Source: Lachnospiraceae bacterium
Lineage (GTDB): Bacteria; Bacillota_A; Clostridia; Lachnospirales; Lachnospiraceae
Reading direction: 5' to 3'
DNA: 13,297 bases
Assembly: GCA_017958245.1 (NCBI GenBank)
Contig: JAGDDC010000339.1
Coordinates: 1 to 13,297 of the forward strand
Below are positions 1 to 7,220 of the stretch, one piece after another (positions within the stretch are counted from its first letter, which is position 1; each line of letters starts with the position of its first letter). A program made the position numbers and the translations under genes. The notes beneath the pieces were generated by a model. It was given only the letters and a program-made list of their open reading frames with translations. It searched no databases and had not been told where the DNA came from.

Positions 1-1353
1 AAGCGGAGCGATGGCCGCCATGTACCCGCTCACGGAACGTATCACGGACGGTTCGTCCATACCTCCGATCAGCAGGTCGGTTATGACGTCACCCTTCTTG
101 ATCCCGGCCTTCTGCGCAGGAGAGCCGTCGATCACGTTGCTCACGTAGATGCCGTTTGCAAGGTCGAGCCTCTTTAAATCTTCGGAGGGTATGTCCTCCG
201 CCATGATCCCTATGTACGGTCTGTCAACGCCGTTTAAGAGCCTCAGTATGAGCCTCTCCACGCTGCTTATGCCTATCGCCATGCTCGAGTCGATGTTGAA
301 ACCCGACTCCATGCCGTTGCTTATCAGTCCGACGAGCTGTCCGTCGAGGTTGACTATGATCCCGTCGCTCCCCTCAACCTTCGTCATATCGGTGTAGAAC
401 AGATCTACCCTGCCGTCCGTGACGTAGGAAGTATCGCCGATCGTGGTCACAAAACCGTATCCGACCGAACCGTTGTGTCCGTTCGGACTTCCGAGCGCGA
501 TCACGGGTGTCCCCGCTGCGATCGCGACCGACGATCCGAACTCTATGGGATCCGTCTCGTTCCTCGCGTACTCGGGTATATCCTCGAGAGGTATCGAGAG
601 CACCGCCAGGTTGAACTCGCTGTCAGAGTTGTAGAGCATCGCCTCCACAGACAGATTCGACGACAGTAGCACTGAGATTTCATCGGCATTTACGACCTTG
701 TCGAGATTCGCGAGCAGCAGGAGTTCGACCCCGTTGTCTCCCATGACTACGCCCGAGAACTTCTCCTCTTTCACTATGCTCTCATCCAGCCAGTTGACCT
801 CGGTCGTCCTGGCAGTCACCGTGAGCAGGGACTTTGAGACGTCCGCGACGACCTGAGCCATCTGTCCCATCATGTCCTTGTAGGTCAGCGTCTCCCCCTC
901 GTCGTCTCCGGTTCCCGTGCCGTCCTGACCGTCTTCCCCCGTACCGTCGCCTGTCGCAGGCGTGGGAGAAGGTGTGGGCTCCTCTGTAGGCGAGGGAGTC
1001 AGCTCTTCAGTGGGCGTAGGCGTCGGTGTGTCCGCAGGCGTGGGAGTGATCTCATCCTTACCTGTCACAGTGGGCGTTGGCGAGACGGGAGCCCCCGCCC
1101 CCGTGGGGAGCTTTACTTCCTCTCGCTTCACCTGCTCCGTGGGCGCAGGCGTGATCCCAAGTATAGTGTTTACCAAACCTTCTGATTTAACAAAGACGAG
1201 CCTTGCGACAAATCCGAAGATCACGGCGAACACGAGCGTACACCCGGTCCCTATGAGGATCTTGCGCACTCTTCTGCGGGTCTTTGACTTAACCTTTTCC
1301 TGTACGAACGAAAACTCTAACTCAGTTTCCTTGTCCTGTTTGTTGTTCTTCAT
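1..1353 (-). CDS. Membrane-anchored HtrA-like protein with degenerate protease domain (3' end outside window)
   Basis: The open frame runs from ATG 1353-1351 off the left edge, giving 451 visible residues. GGGGGAT lies about 9 nt before the ATG and supports this start. Order of parts: a charged cytoplasmic N-terminus (1-31), one membrane segment (about 32-55), a Pro/Thr linker with PTP/PSP repeats and an acidic Gly-rich tail (about 68-154), a trypsin-like domain (about 160-375) and a PDZ domain from about 378, cut by the window end. This is HtrA/DegP layout (type II membrane protein, domains outside). Aligning by eye with HtrA motifs, the TNNHV histidine falls on D218 in ANLDKV. The DLAVL aspartate is N248 in FNLAVL. 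The GNSGG serine is retained as S329 in EGSDG. Two of three triad residues therefore appear lost, so it is probably not an active protease; a sensing or scaffold role is inference. It follows a kinase gene by 98 nt and may be co-transcribed. Confidence 0.85.
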   Translation of the reverse strand, partial: MKNNKQDKETELEFSFVQEKVKSKTRRRVRKILIGTGCTLVFAVIFGFVARLVFVKSEGLVNTILGITPAPTEQVKREEVKLPTGAGAPVSPTPTVTGKDEITPTPADTPTPTPTEELTPSPTEEPTPSPTPATGDGTGEDGQDGTGTGDDEGETLTYKDMMGQMAQVVADVSKSLLTVTARTTEVNWLDESIVKEEKFSGVVMGDNGVELLLLANLDKVVNADEISVLLSSNLSVEAMLYNSDSEFNLAVLSIPLEDIPEYARNETDPIEFGSSVAIAAGTPVIALGSPNGHNGSVGYGFVTTIGDTSYVTDGRVDLFYTDMTKVEGSDGIIVNLDGQLVGLISNGMESGFNIDSSMAIGISSVERLILRLLNGVDRPYIGIMAEDIPSEDLKRLDLANGIYVSNVIDGSPAQKAGIKKGDVITDLLIGGMDEPSVIRSVSGYMAAIAPL

Positions 1354-1451
1354 CGAAGTGATATCCCCCAACTATGCCATCTTTGGCAGCCTTCTTTGAT
1401 CATACCCCAAAAATATGAACACTGTGTTTCCAAAGTGTAACTTATCACTCG

Positions 1452-2852
1452 CTAGCTCAGCGGGATCGAGAAGGTGAATTCCGTCCCGGCGCCCTCCGTG
1501 CTTATGACCGTTATGTTCTCCTCGTGCACGCTGATGATCTCCTTCACGATCGCGAGCCCGAGCCCGGTGCCCTTCTTATCCTTGCCTCTGGACGAATCGC
1601 CCTTGTAGAAGCGGTCGAAGATCCTCTTTACAGAGTCCTTCGGTATCCCCACGCCGTTGTCCTTGACGCTCACCAGAGCCTTGTCGCCCTTCTCCTCGGT
1701 AGAGATCTTCACGGTCGAATCCTGGTTGCTGAACTTGATCGCGTTGTCTATCAGGTTGTAGAGCACCTGCTGGATCTTGCCCATGTCCGCCTCGACGTAC
1801 GTCTCGGGCGAGGAAAACTCAAGGCTCAGGACGACTCTCTTTGAGGTGCATATACCCTCGAAGGTCTCAACCGTCCTCTTGATGATCTGGTTTATGTCAA
1901 ATGTCGTGATATCAAGTCTCGTCTCCCTGCTGTCCATGCTCGACAGCTCCAGGAGATCGGAGGTGAGCTTGGTCAGTCTCTCCGTCTCAAAAAGTATGAC
2001 GTCAAGGTACTTCCCCTCGGCCTCCCGCGGTATCGTGCCGTCCTTCAGCGCCTCCGCATAGCCTTTTATGGAAGTGAGCGGCGACCTGAAATCATGCGAT
2101 ATGTTCGCGATGAACTTCTTCTGCTTGTCGTCCGTGTTCTTGATCTCGTCCACCATGTACTGAACGGTGTTCGCGAGGTCCTCGTACTCGTCGCGCGTCC
2201 TGACCTTCAGCTTGTGCTCGTAATTGCCCTTGGCGTACTCCATCGCGGCATTCCTGATCCTCCTGATCGGAACGACGGTGAAGATGTAGATCACCACGTA
2301 GATCGCGAGCATCACGGCCACCAGGATGAGGATGCATATGTTTATGTAGTTCATGTATGTCAGGCTTTCCTCGTCCACCCTGTCCATGGGCACGAGGAGC
2401 GTGACATACCCTCTCACGGAGAAATCATACATGAGCGGAACGGTGGCGGACATCATCGGCGTGTCGAAGACACCTTTGTACATGAGGTTCTCGTGAAACG
2501 TGCCCTTCAAGAACCCCGGGTCCAGCGCCTCCACGTTGATCGATCCCTGCCCGTTCTCTGCCCTCGTGTCCGCGAGCACGGCTCCCTTGCTGTTGATCAC
2601 CCATATCCTCGCGTCAAGCGTCCTGTCGATCACCTTCAAATGATCCGACATCTGGCCCCTTGTGACCTGCGAGTCAAAGAAATTCGAGACGTACTCATTT
2701 GCAAGAAGCTCCGCTTCCGCATGGATCCTGTTCTTCAGTTTCTCCGTGATATCGTCCTTCAGGAGCGACACGCCGAAGGAGTTCATTATGACGAACACCG
2801 CGACGATCGACACTATGAAGCACAGTATCAGTTTGACAATGATCTTTCTCAT
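1452..2852 (-). CDS. Sensor histidine kinase (HAMP, HisKA, HATPase)
   Basis: A 466-residue class I sensor kinase. TM1 lies at about 4-26, an extracytoplasmic sensor region at about 27-166 and TM2 at about 167-191, followed by HAMP at about 192-240. The H-box is ISHDFRSPLTS with phosphoacceptor H253. The N-box is YNLIDN (N366), the G1 box DNGVGIP (398-404), an F-box FDRFYKG (412-418), and the G2 box GTGLGLAI (428-435). All catalytic motifs are intact, so it should autophosphorylate and pass phosphate to the response regulator encoded 6 nt upstream. The start ATG has AGGA close before it, inside the end of the regulator gene, which indicates translational coupling. The periplasmic-side region is of a size compatible with a small Cache/PAS-like sensor fold, but the signal cannot be read from sequence. 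The HtrA-like gene follows and may act in the same envelope response (inference). Confidence 0.95.
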   Translation of the reverse strand: MRKIIVKLILCFIVSIVAVFVIMNSFGVSLLKDDITEKLKNRIHAEAELLANEYVSNFFDSQVTRGQMSDHLKVIDRTLDARIWVINSKGAVLADTRAENGQGSINVEALDPGFLKGTFHENLMYKGVFDTPMMSATVPLMYDFSVRGYVTLLVPMDRVDEESLTYMNYINICILILVAVMLAIYVVIYIFTVVPIRRIRNAAMEYAKGNYEHKLKVRTRDEYEDLANTVQYMVDEIKNTDDKQKKFIANISHDFRSPLTSIKGYAEALKDGTIPREAEGKYLDVILFETERLTKLTSDLLELSSMDSRETRLDITTFDINQIIKRTVETFEGICTSKRVVLSLEFSSPETYVEADMGKIQQVLYNLIDNAIKFSNQDSTVKISTEEKGDKALVSVKDNGVGIPKDSVKRIFDRFYKGDSSRGKDKKGTGLGLAIVKEIISVHEENITVISTEGAGTEFTFSIPLS

Positions 2853-2858
2853 ACGATC

Positions 2859-3593
2859 CTAAGCCCGCTTTGCGTCGAACTTGTACCCGACTCCCCACAC
2901 TGTTCCTATCTTCCAGTCCTCGTGATCCCTGATCTTCTCGCGAAGCCTCTTTATGTGGACGTCCACTGTCCTCGTGTCGCCCACGTAGTCATACCCCCAG
3001 ATCCTGTCGAGGAGCTGCTCGCGCGTGAACACCTGGTTCGGGTTCGATGCGAGGAAATACAGCAGTTCAAGCTCCTTGGGAGGCATGTCGACATGTTCTC
3101 CCATGTAGGTCACGGAGTAGTTTGACAGGTTGACGGTGAGATCCGGGTAGGAGACGTATTTGCCCTTCTCCTTCGGCTCGTCTCCCTCGGGCTTCCCGCC
3201 CTGCTTCTCTTCCCCGCTCTGGGGCACCGCTCTCCTGAGCACCGCCTTCACCCTTGCCACGAGCTCCTTTGAGTCAAACGGCTTTATCATGTAGTCGTCG
3301 GCCCCGAGCTCCAGCCCGAGCACCTTGTCAAATGTCTCACCCTTGGCGGAGAGCATGATGATGGGCACGGACGATATCTTCCTGATCTCCCTGCAGACCT
3401 CGTACCCGTCTATGCCCGGAAGCATCAGATCGAGCAGCACGAGGTTCGGCTCGTAGGTCCTGAAGTTCGCTATGGCCTCCTCACCGTCATTTGCAATGAA
3501 AGTGTCGAAACACTCCTTGATCAGATAGAGCGAGATCAGCTCCGCTATGTTGTTGTCGTCGTCGACGATCATGATCCGCTGTTTGTTTGCCAT
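2859..3593 (-). CDS. OmpR/PhoB-family response regulator
   Basis: A 244-residue regulator: receiver domain at about 5-120, a charged Gly/Lys/Glu linker at about 122-147, and a winged-helix OmpR DNA-binding domain at about 148-240. Receiver residues are present: acidic pair D11/D12, phosphoacceptor D55 in LVLLDLMLPG, S82 in IIMLSAKG and K104 in YMIKPF. The effector has the usual TREQLLDRIWG and DTRTVDVHIKRLREKI motifs. The frame is open further upstream to 3686, but I choose ATG 3593: AAGG sits about 8 nt before it, the family begins about here (NKQRIMIVDDD), and the upstream part is a low-value leader made of a 40-bp repeat and hairpin. It is followed after 6 nt by its partner kinase. The gene lies 103 nt after mutS2, so it may be read from a promoter upstream of mutS2/trmL or from its own leader. 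Confidence 0.95.
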   Translation of the reverse strand: MANKQRIMIVDDDNNIAELISLYLIKECFDTFIANDGEEAIANFRTYEPNLVLLDLMLPGIDGYEVCREIRKISSVPIIMLSAKGETFDKVLGLELGADDYMIKPFDSKELVARVKAVLRRAVPQSGEEKQGGKPEGDEPKEKGKYVSYPDLTVNLSNYSVTYMGEHVDMPPKELELLYFLASNPNQVFTREQLLDRIWGYDYVGDTRTVDVHIKRLREKIRDHEDWKIGTVWGVGYKFDAKRA

Positions 3594-3607
3594 GTCAATA
3601 CCTTGCC

Positions 3608-3649
3608 GCAGGCTGTTACATCCGGTGGCGCGCCTGCTTACGCCACCGG
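3608..3649 (-). other. Competing hairpins in the response-regulator leader
   Basis: On the minus strand, CGCCACCGG/CCGGTGGCG forms a perfect 9-bp stem (3641-3649 with 3622-3630) with a 10-nt loop. Part of that loop, GCAGGC (3632-3637), is also complementary to GCCTGC (3608-3613), just before the AAGG ribosome binding site at about 3602-3605. The two stems cannot form together. No T-run follows, so this is not a standard terminator. A further copy of the stem arm at 3681-3689 could compete. Regulatory function is inference only. Confidence 0.4.
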
Positions 3650-3720
3650 CAGAGTCTCTTCGCTTGGAACCCACTGTGTTCGCCACCGGCAGAGTCTCAC
3701 TGCTTGAAATCCACTATGGT
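3641..3720. repeat. Two tandem 40-bp direct repeats over the 3' end of mutS2
   Basis: Bases 3641-3680 and 3681-3720 align without gaps with 33 of 40 identities by my count. Both begin CGCCACCGGCAGAGTCTC. The right-hand copy contains the last seven codons and the TGA of mutS2 on the minus strand; the left-hand copy lies in the leader of the response regulator gene. It looks like an old local duplication that has since drifted. Confidence 0.85.
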
Positions 3721-6081
3721 CGCCCCGCCGTCTCCCTCTCCGAAGCCGCCGAGCCTGTATGAGCTCACATACTTTGTTTTCCTCAAATGATCATGTATCG
3801 CGTTCTTTAGCGCGCCCGTCCCTCTTCCGTGGATGATGGTGACCCTCGGAAGATGTGAGAGATAAGCGTCGTCCAGGTACTTGTCGACCGTGTTCAAGGC
3901 CTCATCGACCCTCATGCCGATCACGTTGCACTCGGTGCTCACGCTCATCTTCTTGGACATTCTGATCTTTCCGGAGCCCGCGTCCTGCTTCTCCTCCTCA
4001 TCGGGAGCGGCTTCGGTCATCTCTATGTCGCTTAAGTTCACCAGAGTCCTCAATGCCCCCATCTGCACGTAGAGATCGCCCTTTGCGTTCGGGAGGGTCG
4101 CTACCTTCCCGTCGAGGTCAAGTGTCAGCACATGGACAGCGGAACCTACCTTCAGCTCCTCCACCTTCTTCCCGGACTTCTCCTTCTTCTTGAGAGCCAG
4201 GGATGCGCTGGTCTCGCCGAGCTTCTCCCTGAGGAGCTGCCTCTGCTGCTCAAGCTCCTTCCCCGAAGACGAGGATCCGAGCTTGTTGATCTTTCTTATG
4301 GTCTCGTCCGCGAAATCCTTCGCGTTCTGTATGATGTCGCGAGCCTCCTCATTTGCGGCGCGAAGAAGCTTGTCCCTTGCGGCCTCCTGCTTTGAAAGGC
4401 GTTCGCTCAGCTTCGCCTCTTTCTCCTTTGCCTGTTCGAGGAGAGCCGCAGCCTCCGCTCTGTCTCTCTCCGAGTCGACCCTCGACTTCTCGAGCTCTGT
4501 CATGAGGTCCTCGAAGCTCTTGTCCCTGGTGCCTATGAAGCTCTCCGCGATGTCTATGACTTCCTGCGAGAGCCCAAGCTTTGAGGAGATCGCAAATGCG
4601 TTGCTCTTGCCGGGTATGCCTATCAGCAGCCTGTAGGTGGGGCTGAGTGTCTCGACATCGAACTCACAGCACGCGTTCAAAACTCCGGGAGTCGAGAGTG
4701 CAAAGACCTTAAGCTCCGCGTAATGCGTCGTCGCCATGCAGTGGACACCCCTGTTGTGGAGGTAAGTGAGCACCGCCATCGCAAGCGCCGCACCCTCCGT
4801 GGGATCGGTGCCCGCGCCGAGCTCATCAAAGAGCACCAGCGACTTCTCGTCCGCCTCATCCAGTATGGAAACCGTGTTCTTCATGTGCGAAGAGAAGGTG
4901 CTGAGCGACTGCTCGATGCTCTGCTCGTCCCCGATGTCAGCGAACACGTTGTCAAAGACAGCAAGTTTTGAGCCGTCGAGCGCGGGTATGTGAAGCCCCG
5001 CCTGCCCCATGAGCGTGAACAGACCGACCGTCTTTAGAGACACTGTCTTTCCGCCGGTGTTGGGGCCTGTTATCACGAGCAGGTCAAAGTCCCCTCCAAG
5101 CCTTATGTCTATCGGGACAACCTTCTTCGGGTCTATCAGGGGATGGCGTCCCTTTCTTATGTCTATCTCGCCCCTCTCGTTGAATTCAGGGGCATTTGCC
5201 TTCATGTCCTTCGCAAGCTCCGCCCGTGCAAAGATAAAGTCGAGCTCCGTCAGCGTATCGATGTTGAACCGAAGCTCCCCCGTCTGCCCGAAGAACATGG
5301 ATGAGAGCTCGGCGAGCACCTTGGCGATCTCGTCCTGCTCCTTTATGGCGAGCTCCCGCAGGTCGTTGTTTAGCTTCACGACTGCCATGGGCTCTATGAA
5401 GAGCGTCGATCCCGTCTGGGACTGGTCGTGGACCATCCCCGGAAACTGGTTCTTGTACTCGCTCTTTACGGGTATGCAATACCTCCCGTCCCTCGTCGTG
5501 ACGGGCTGGTCCTGCAGCATGCTCTTGTTGTTCTGCGAGGTCATGATCTTCGCGAGCTGCTCGTGGATCTTGTCGTTTGTGATCCTTATCTGCCTCCTTA
5601 CGCTGCGAAGCCCGGGGCTCGCATCGTCCGCTATCTCCTCCTCGCTTATGATGCACCTCTGTATCTCCTGGTTGCTCTGCGACATGGGCGCGAGCAGCTC
5701 AAACTTCTCGGTCAGCGAATCCGAGTAGGCCTCGTCGCTCTCCTCCCTCACAGACACGCCCCTGCCGTAGTTCTTGACTCTGAGCGTCGCCGTGAGCACC
5801 GAGCTTATGCGGAGCAGCTCGGTCGCCGAGAGTGGCGACTCGATCTCAAGCCTCTTGATCGAATCTCTTATGTCGGGCACGCCCGAAAAAGACAGGCTGC
5901 CCTTCCTGTATACCCTTGTGAGCGCATCAGCCGTCTCCTGCTGCCTCTTTCTGATCTCCTCGAGATCGCAGGAGGGCTCAAGCTCTCTGCATTTCTTCTT
6001 GCCGAGCGCGGATGCAGCGCTCCCCTCGAGTCTCTGCAATATCTTGTCGTACTCGAGTATCTTAAGTGTTCTTTCTTTCAT
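3697..6081 (-). CDS. mutS2: MutS2: ABC-type ATPase with Smr domain
   Basis: At 794 residues it has normal MutS2 length. It lacks the mismatch-recognition domain of MutS1 and starts MKERTLKILEYDKI, typical of the family. Core/clamp helices cover about 1-300. The ATPase has Walker A GPNTGGKT (339-346), signature STFSSHM (394-400) and Walker B/D-loop LVLFDELGAGTDP (415-427). A coiled coil runs about 515-640, a KOW-like beta segment about 642-690, and the C-terminal Smr domain about 716-794 with HGRGTG (751-756). At the point where Smr nucleases often carry LDLR it reads ECNVIGMR, so the nuclease arginine is not obvious. Family roles are suppression of homologous recombination and sensing or rescue of collided ribosomes; which applies here is unknown. 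It follows trmL by 39 nt, probably in one transcript. The ribosome binding site is weak (TAGG about 9 nt before ATG). Its 3' end lies in a 40-bp tandem repeat. Confidence 0.96.
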   Translation of the reverse strand: MKERTLKILEYDKILQRLEGSAASALGKKKCRELEPSCDLEEIRKRQQETADALTRVYRKGSLSFSGVPDIRDSIKRLEIESPLSATELLRISSVLTATLRVKNYGRGVSVREESDEAYSDSLTEKFELLAPMSQSNQEIQRCIISEEEIADDASPGLRSVRRQIRITNDKIHEQLAKIMTSQNNKSMLQDQPVTTRDGRYCIPVKSEYKNQFPGMVHDQSQTGSTLFIEPMAVVKLNNDLRELAIKEQDEIAKVLAELSSMFFGQTGELRFNIDTLTELDFIFARAELAKDMKANAPEFNERGEIDIRKGRHPLIDPKKVVPIDIRLGGDFDLLVITGPNTGGKTVSLKTVGLFTLMGQAGLHIPALDGSKLAVFDNVFADIGDEQSIEQSLSTFSSHMKNTVSILDEADEKSLVLFDELGAGTDPTEGAALAMAVLTYLHNRGVHCMATTHYAELKVFALSTPGVLNACCEFDVETLSPTYRLLIGIPGKSNAFAISSKLGLSQEVIDIAESFIGTRDKSFEDLMTELEKSRVDSERDRAEAAALLEQAKEKEAKLSERLSKQEAARDKLLRAANEEARDIIQNAKDFADETIRKINKLGSSSSGKELEQQRQLLREKLGETSASLALKKKEKSGKKVEELKVGSAVHVLTLDLDGKVATLPNAKGDLYVQMGALRTLVNLSDIEMTEAAPDEEEKQDAGSGKIRMSKKMSVSTECNVIGMRVDEALNTVDKYLDDAYLSHLPRVTIIHGRGTGALKNAIHDHLRKTKYVSSYRLGGFGEGDGGATIVDFKQ

Positions 6082-6120
6082 GACTATACCTATTCTTCTG
6101 TCTCCGCAAATGATCCCCTC

Positions 6121-6615
6121 TCACGAGCTCCACTTCAGCCTGTGAAGGTCGCCTGCCGGGTTCAACTCCGCGAAACTCTGCTGCCTTAGTGCCTCGTAGA
6201 GCACTATCGCCACGGAGTTGCCCAAGTTGAGGGATCTTATGTTCCCTATCATCGGGATCCTGACGCAGGTCTCCTCGTTCTCCACAAGAATCTCCTCGGG
6301 TATCCCCGCGCTCTCCTTCCCGAACATGACAAAACAGTCCTCCTCATACCGGGGCTCGGTGTAGAGCTTGCGCGCCTTCGTGGTCGCGTAGTAGATCTTC
6401 GCTCCCGGGTTCCTTGTGAGGAAGTCTTCGTAGTTTTCGTAGAGCGTCAGGTCAAGATCCTTCCAATAATCCATCCCTGCTCTCCTCAAATGCTTCTCGT
6501 CGAGTGAAAAGCCCAGAGGTTTTATGAGATGAAGCCTCGTCCCCGTCGCAACGCAGGTCCTTCCTATGTTGCCCGTGTTCGCGGGTATCTCAGGTTCAAG
6601 CAGCACTATGTTCAT
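6121..6615 (-). CDS. trmL: tRNA (cytidine/uridine-34 2'-O)-methyltransferase TrmL (SPOUT family)
   Basis: A 164-residue, single-domain SPOUT methyltransferase of the YibK/TrmL type, the usual family length. It should methylate the wobble ribose of tRNA-Leu anticodons using S-adenosylmethionine, acting as a dimer. Family motifs in order: EPEIPANTGNIGRT (7-20), LGF near 34-36, FGKESAGIP (98-105) and the C-terminal trefoil-knot motif IPMIGNIRSLNLGNSVAI (120-137). The ATG start has AGGA about 7 nt upstream. It opens the run trmL-mutS2-response regulator-kinase, just downstream of the terminator closing the cheX unit, so a promoter is expected in 6616-6666; I could not identify a convincing -35/-10 pair there. 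A perfect 16-bp palindrome lies in this leader. Confidence 0.95.
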   Translation of the reverse strand: MNIVLLEPEIPANTGNIGRTCVATGTRLHLIKPLGFSLDEKHLRRAGMDYWKDLDLTLYENYEDFLTRNPGAKIYYATTKARKLYTEPRYEEDCFVMFGKESAGIPEEILVENEETCVRIPMIGNIRSLNLGNSVAIVLYEALRQQSFAELNPAGDLHRLKWSS

Positions 6616-6637
6616 ATAGGTTTCCTGTCTCTCTTAT

Positions 6638-6653
6638 CATTTGCGGGCAAATG
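6638..6653. repeat. Palindrome CATTTGCGGGCAAATG in the trmL leader
   Basis: Two perfect 7-base arms, CATTTGC and GCAAATG, are separated by GG, 23-38 nt upstream of the trmL start codon. It could be an operator or a small hairpin. The arm is also the 7-mer that is over-represented across the whole window, so this may be two copies of that dispersed motif rather than a dedicated operator. Confidence 0.5.
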
Positions 6654-6666
6654 CCGCCCGGCGTTC

Positions 6667-6710
6667 AAAAAGCTCCCACCCTCCGGATCAAAAGCCGGCG
6701 CGGCGAGAGC
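6667..6710 (-). terminator. Intrinsic terminator after cheX
   Basis: On the minus strand GCTCTCGCC (6710-6702) pairs with GGTGGGAGC (6680-6672): nine pairs, two of them G-U. An inner CCGG...CCGG pair lies in the loop, and five T residues (6671-6667) follow directly. It begins 21 nt after the cheX stop codon and ends the AIRS-like/Lrp/aminotransferase/cheX unit before trmL. Confidence 0.65.
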
Positions 6711-6731
6711 CCTTATGCATACATAGCCCGG

Positions 6732-7193
6732 TCAATCCATCTTTATCGCTATGTTTATCTCAACTGTACCCGATTCGTACGAAACCGGTATCTGTATGTT
6801 GGCCGAGTAGATGTTCGTGAATTCCACGTTTCCCTGACATATGGTGGGCGGCGTGATGTCTATGTTGATGTTCTTCACGGAGAAGAGCGTTGCCGCGTTT
6901 CCGAGTATCATGTTGCAGAGCTCGCAGATGGCGCTCTGTGCCAGATCGCTCAGTTCGGGAAGCTGCATCATGCACATGCGGGACGCAATGTCGAGCGCGG
7001 CATCGGAACCGAAGTTCAAGATGACCTGGCCCTTCATCTCGCCTGTTATACCCATGAGTATGAGGAAAGCGTTCTCATCGAAGATCGCGGGTTTGAGCGC
7101 GGGCTTTCCGATAGTCGCCGTTATGTGGCACGCATCTCTCATAACGCTCACCGATGCTGCAAGGATCGGGTTAATGTATTCAACATTGATCAT
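6732..7193 (-). CDS. cheX: CheX-type chemotaxis phosphatase
   Basis: A 153-residue soluble protein of the CheC/CheX/FliY phosphatase superfamily. The single active-site motif of CheX, D/S-x3-E-x2-N, is present as S87-AIC-E91-LC-N94, followed by MILGNAA. One such motif and a length near 155 fit CheX rather than CheC (two motifs). The family removes phosphate from CheY-P. A strong AAAAGGAG lies 8-9 nt before the ATG. It begins 27 nt after the aminotransferase stop, so it is the last gene of that unit, and a terminator follows. No cheY, cheA, receptor or flagellar gene is nearby, so its target may lie elsewhere or be a different receiver domain. Function from the motif is firm; pathway is inference. 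Confidence 0.85.
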   Translation of the reverse strand: MINVEYINPILAASVSVMRDACHITATIGKPALKPAIFDENAFLILMGITGEMKGQVILNFGSDAALDIASRMCMMQLPELSDLAQSAICELCNMILGNAATLFSVKNINIDITPPTICQGNVEFTNIYSANIQIPVSYESGTVEINIAIKMD

Positions 7194-7220
7194 GGCTCTT
7201 ACTCCTTTTTATGCTTTTTT

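Noticed and set aside
950..1180. G-rich repetitive plus-strand DNA that might be a satellite or quadruplex region
   Set aside because: It encodes the Pro/Thr linker of the HtrA-like protein on the minus strand (CCN/ACN codons), and the regularity follows from the PTP/PSP peptide repeat.
1354..1451. Possible promoter before the HtrA-like gene (TATGAT at 1404-1399) and an imperfect inverted repeat around 1420-1440
   Set aside because: No -35 sequence lies at a suitable distance from the TATGAT, and the repeat is too imperfect to call an operator. I see nothing else in this gap.
2094..3125. Long plus-strand open frame of 343 codons
   Set aside because: It is antisense to the histidine kinase and response regulator, whose motifs are complete. 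It is His/Val/Arg-rich with no recognisable domain, as expected for a shadow frame in GC-rich DNA.
3594..3686. Upstream extension of the response regulator
   Set aside because: It is made of the 40-bp repeat and hairpin arm. The family starts at the ATG at 3593, which has its own ribosome binding site.
5009..6189. Long plus-strand frames (5009-5728 and 5428-6189)
   Set aside because: Both are antisense to mutS2, with skewed composition and no family motifs or ribosome binding sites.
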